A DNA stretch of 6,560 nt, from the NCBI GenBank assembly GCA_002706615.1, contig PALS01000047.1:58869-65428 (forward strand), in the 5' to 3' direction. The DNA comes from Methanobacteriota archaeon. Its GTDB lineage: Archaea > Thermoplasmatota > Poseidoniia > Poseidoniales > Poseidoniaceae. Every line of letters starts with the position of its first letter. The first letter of the stretch is position 1. A program made the translations under genes and the position numbers. The notes below the pieces were generated by a model. It made no database searches. It worked only from the letters and a program-made list of their open reading frames with translations, and had not been told where the DNA came from. Below are positions 1-4,500 of the stretch, piece by piece.

Positions 1-1578
1 CATGCATGTGCTATTGTTGAGAATACAATCGAATGTTGGGGTGTAGAAGAGTCTGGTTCATTTGGACAGGGCTCTAGTACGGCCACAGCATACAGTACAC
101 CACAGACAATATCGGTACCTTCTGGATTGACTGCAAAGCAAATTGTAATCGAGCATTCGACTGATTCTACTTGTGGATTGTTTGAAAATTCATCTCAAGT
201 GTTAACAGTAATTTGCTGGGGTGATGATACTGCGGTTGGATACACGACATCAGGTGCGGTTACAACCCTTTCAAATGCCCCTGTAGAAGATAGCAACGGG
301 GATGGAATTAATTTGTCAGATTCTTCACAATCACCTTATGATATCGTAGACCTTCAATCTGGAGCCGATCACACATGTGCATTATCTCGTCAAGGATTGA
401 TTAAGTGCTGGGGGTCAAATCAACAAGCGCAATTGGGCATAGGTGGGAATCAATGGAATTCGATAAAACTTGGAGATGATATCAATGAGATGGGTGTTAA
501 TTTGCCATATATCGATTTAGGAGCAAATGTTACTGCAACACAACTGAGTGTAGGATCATTTCACAATTGTGCTATTGTGCAATCTAGCGCAGATAGTAGC
601 ATGAATGGAAAGGTTATGTGCTGGGGTTACAATAATTACCGACAAACCCTCTACTCAGGTTCCGTTGCCAATCATGAACCTATACCTAGGTTAGTCAACG
701 CATTTTGTAACGATGTAAGTAAGGTTGCTGCTGCATATGATGTTACTTGTGTATTGAAAACAGATGGAGAAATATATTGTATGGGTCGTAATTCAGAACG
801 GGCAATTGCTTCGTCAAGTACCAGCTACGGACAGGGGCCTGCGACTACTCTAGAATACTCAACCTCTGGTAAATTCATAGATTTGTATGCATCACCTCAT
901 AACGGAGGTGGAATGTGTGCAACTTCAGTTACTGGAGCAATCAAGTGTTGGGGTCAAGGCTCTTACATCAGTCAGACTAGCTCAAATCCAATTGTATTTT
1001 ATGACTTCAATGGAATCATAAGTTCGGATTTATCTTTTGCACATGACTTTGCTTGTATGGTTGTAGGTGCGACAACTGAACTGCATGAAACTACTTCTCC
1101 ATCGACCAATGTAGGAGATATTGTTTGTTGGGGTACTGGATATAATGGACAATTAGGGACTGGTTCAACATCATCTGTTGGTACCAATAACGACATACAA
1201 ACTGCAAAACCAATTAATTTCAATGGAACAATAATGTCTGATGTCGAATCAGCGAATGATCACTCTTGTGCAATCTCTAATTCAGGAGAAGTATATTGTT
1301 GGGGATATGGAACTGTTGGTCGCCTTGGTTATGGAAACACTAACTCTTTGGGTGATCATTCAAGCGAATTACCATTCTTGAACGCTGTCGATTTAGAAGG
1401 CAGTGCGAAATTACTTGCTTTAACATCGACTTCGACTTGTGCTGCTATGCTTGACAATGAAGTCTACTGTTGGGGGTATGGATCTGGCGGAAGGACTGGT
1501 CATGAAAACACAGACAATATTGGAGACCAAGCTAATGAGATGGGGGCTAATCTTGCTCCAACCGATTTGCATATGCGT
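1..1578 (+). repeat. Array of nine RCC1-type (CWG) beta-propeller repeats
   Basis: Residues 1-526 hold nine units of the form H-x-C-A-(6 to 20 residues)-C-W-G, often followed by N/Y-x-x-x-Q-L-G-x-G. The second Cys of each unit is at residues 12, 72, 136, 207, 260, 316, 376, 433 and 490, a period of 53-71. This matches the RCC1_2 style of repeat seen in secreted bacterial and archaeal proteins rather than the nuclear Ran exchange factor. RCC1 repeats form blades of a seven-bladed propeller, so nine units here, with the first truncated by the window edge, imply more than one propeller or a longer array continuing upstream. Unit 5 reads C-M-G instead of C-W-G. Units 2, 4 and 7 have longer loops between their cysteines. 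Binding partner unknown; a ligand- or surface-binding platform is inference. Confidence 0.93.
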
Positions 1579-4500
1579 CCAACTGATTACGATTTAGACG
1601 GCACAATTGACCACTGGGATACTGATGACGACAATGATGGAACTCTGGATGAGGATGATGATTTCAGATTAGACTCATGTGCTGTATTGGATACCGATAG
1701 CGATGGAATGCCTGATTTGATTTATTCAAACTGTAATACTACTTTAGTAGAAGATTTGGATGATGATAATGATAATTGGAACGATACCGACGAGATTGCA
1801 TGCCTGTCTAATCCTAAGCAATCTAATAGTAAACCTGTAGATTGGGATGGCGACGGGATTTGCGATATGGTCGATAGTGACGATGATAACGATGGATGGA
1901 GTGATTTAGAGGAATCATCCTGTGAACGCCAAGAGTGGGGTTCAACAAATATTCATACTACAACAACAAGTTCTTACTACCATTCCAATGGTTATAGGTC
2001 TGGAATTTCATTTATGGCCAATGATAATTATGAATTCCAATTATCTGGTCTTGATGCAAATTCAAGATACACTAGAATCTTCGCTTTTGCAGAGTCTAAT
2101 TTGGCACTTGATCAAGGCCATAGTAGTAATCAGTACATTGGAGGATCTAGTCAAATATCCTATGATTCAGAAAACTATGGTAATGGAATATACTGGGTAA
2201 ATGATGAAATTTTGTACTATTCAGAATATAGTTCACTTACAGCCTCAACATTAACGCATCAGACTAAGCATACATTCAATTCTAGTCATCAAAATGATCA
2301 CCACGATCTATCTTTATCTGGCGATGGAACAGTATACATGACTCAATATGATTCAATAGTTGAAGTTCAAAACTCAGGTGCTATTTCTTATATCGAATAT
2401 CCTGCCGGAGTAAGCACAAGTGCTAGTGATCATTTGTATAAGCAGATTGAAATTGATATGAATGGAGACATACATCTTTTGGCTTATCATGAGCAAGCAT
2501 CGAGAATTTATACTTGGATTTATGATACATCATCTTCTTCGTGGAATAGTGGAATCAATTCTTTCCCTGGTTCAAAGGCAGATGTAGCGCCTGGGCGTTC
2601 AGTTTTGAGAGTTGATTCTAGCTCACAACCGCATGTTGTTTTGATGAAAGGTTCACATTCTACAGACGCATCATCTAGTCTTTCATACAATTTTTATGAT
2701 GGCGCAAGTTGGAATAATCGTTTCAATGAAAACACGCCTTCTGGAAATACTGGGGTCAGCTTAAAGTTAGATTCGAGTGACAATGTCCATATTGCTTGGG
2801 TTGATACTGCTAATCGTTCAGCATACTATACATTCATGTCAGGGTCATCAAATAGCCAAAGTACAACTAAAGTCATAGATCTATCAAGTTACTCAAGCAG
2901 TTATTCTCAAAGCCATGCCGGTTTAACAATCGAATTGGATGATGGCGAAGATCCATGGATCTATTGGTCGCCTTTAGAGGGGTCAAATTATTATTACAGA
3001 TATAACCAAATTGCATACTTTGGAGACTTCCGTAATACTGCATTGGATAATACTTCTATTCCTGGAGACCATGATGGCGATGGAATATGCGATATGAAAG
3101 AAGTGGCAGTATTGGACTATGGTGATTCAGAAATAATTTTTGAACAGGAACTTAATGTAAGTTATATTCCAGAAATGGTCGCTAAAAACCCTACTTCAAT
3201 TTCAATTAGTCCGGCACTTCCTAGTGGATTACACTTGGATTCAACAACTGGAGAAATAAGCGGCAGAGTGGCAAATGCAGACTTTGCAGGAGCAACATAT
3301 ATGATTTCTACAACTTCAGATGTCGATTCATGGAGTACAAATATCACCATTAAATCTTTGATGGAATCTCCGATTTATATTGGTTATCAGGGGACTCACA
3401 ATAAACAGAATAACTACCATTCTAAGACTGCGTTCACAAGTTCTGGAGAAATTGTAACAATGGAAAAATATCAATCTGCCAGTTCTCACATTAATATTGA
3501 TGGAATTGCAGCAGGAGGTTATCACGATTCGGATGATATTGTAATCTCGATGCGTTCAAATTCAGGAGATTATCTGTGGGCCAAGAATATACAAGTGGGT
3601 CCAACTGCTACGATTAATGATGTAGATGTAGATGATTCAGGAAATATTTATGCTTTGTTTTCAGCACAAAATTCAGCTAATTATCCAATCACATTTAATT
3701 TCGAATCAATTGTAATCAATGACCCTGCTACCGAAACAGTATTGCTTGCTAAATGGGATTATTACGGCAATTTACAATGGGTAATCGAGACTGAAAGCCC
3801 ATCATCTACTTCTAGAAGTGAATTAGATCTAGTCACTAGTTCAATGTCATTAGACAAATCATCAGGAGATGTTGCAATCTCTTCAATAGCATATGTTCCT
3901 AATGATGATTTGTCATTTGGTGGTGTATCTGTCGGTCCATTTGGAACCTGTTTGAACAGATATCAGCCTTGGGTTTCCAAGATTGATTCTAGCGGTGTTA
4001 TCGAATGGATTTCGGTAGGAAAATATACTGCCAATGACTGTCCAAATAATAATAATTACAAATTAGAAGACTCTCAAGTAATCCTTCATAACGATGGGAC
4101 TGTAAGTACTGCAGGAATGGTACCAAATGGAAAAGAGGTCAATTTTGGTTCATTTTCTGCCTATCAGTCTTACACCAGTGGGATGAGGTATGGATATGTA
4201 GCGCATAGCGATGCTTCAGGTAATTGGCAATGGGCTGAAAATATTACTTTGATGACGGCTACAGGTTCGCGAAGTGATGGGCTTTTGACCATGGTAATGG
4301 ATAAGTTTAGTGATGATTCTTTGATAATTGGATTAACAGAATCTACCAATAGTTATCTTTCTGATAATCTCAATGTTGCGGGTACTACGATTTATACAGG
4401 TGTTACTCATCAGTACGAAGAATGGTTTACTTCATCGATTATCGATCATAATTCAGGTAATGTCCAATCATATTACTTGGATTGTACATGTGCAGGTTCG

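Noticed and set aside
289..324. Dockerin module of a cellulosome-like system
   Set aside because: Only a single calcium-like loop is present, without the paired loop-helix segments of a dockerin, and no cohesin domain is recognised.
601..603. In-frame ATG at residue 201 as a possible true start
   Set aside because: It lies inside RCC1 unit 4 between its two paired cysteines, has no visible ribosome binding site, and the repeats continue upstream in frame.
999..1223. 74-codon open frame on the minus strand
   Set aside because: It lies antisense to RCC1 units 6-7, which are clearly coded on the plus strand; the product has no recognisable motif.
1..1578. Nuclear-type RCC1 Ran exchange factor
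   Set aside because: The cysteine-paired C-W-G repeat form and the downstream Asp-rich and Ig-like domains belong to secreted mosaic proteins, not to Ran GEFs.
1615..1790. GAT/GAC-rich runs as a microsatellite or other DNA-level repeat
   Set aside because: The triplets mix GAT and GAC and are in frame as Asp within calcium-binding motifs, so protein selection explains them.
1922..2200. 92-codon open frame on the plus strand, frame 2
   Set aside because: Out-of-frame shadow starting inside Asp module A; frame 1 carries continuous domain signatures across it.
3162..3525. Two overlapping minus-strand open frames (3162-3350 and 3328-3525)
   Set aside because: Both are antisense to He_PIG domain 1 and the first SBBP-like unit and have no family features or ribosome binding context.
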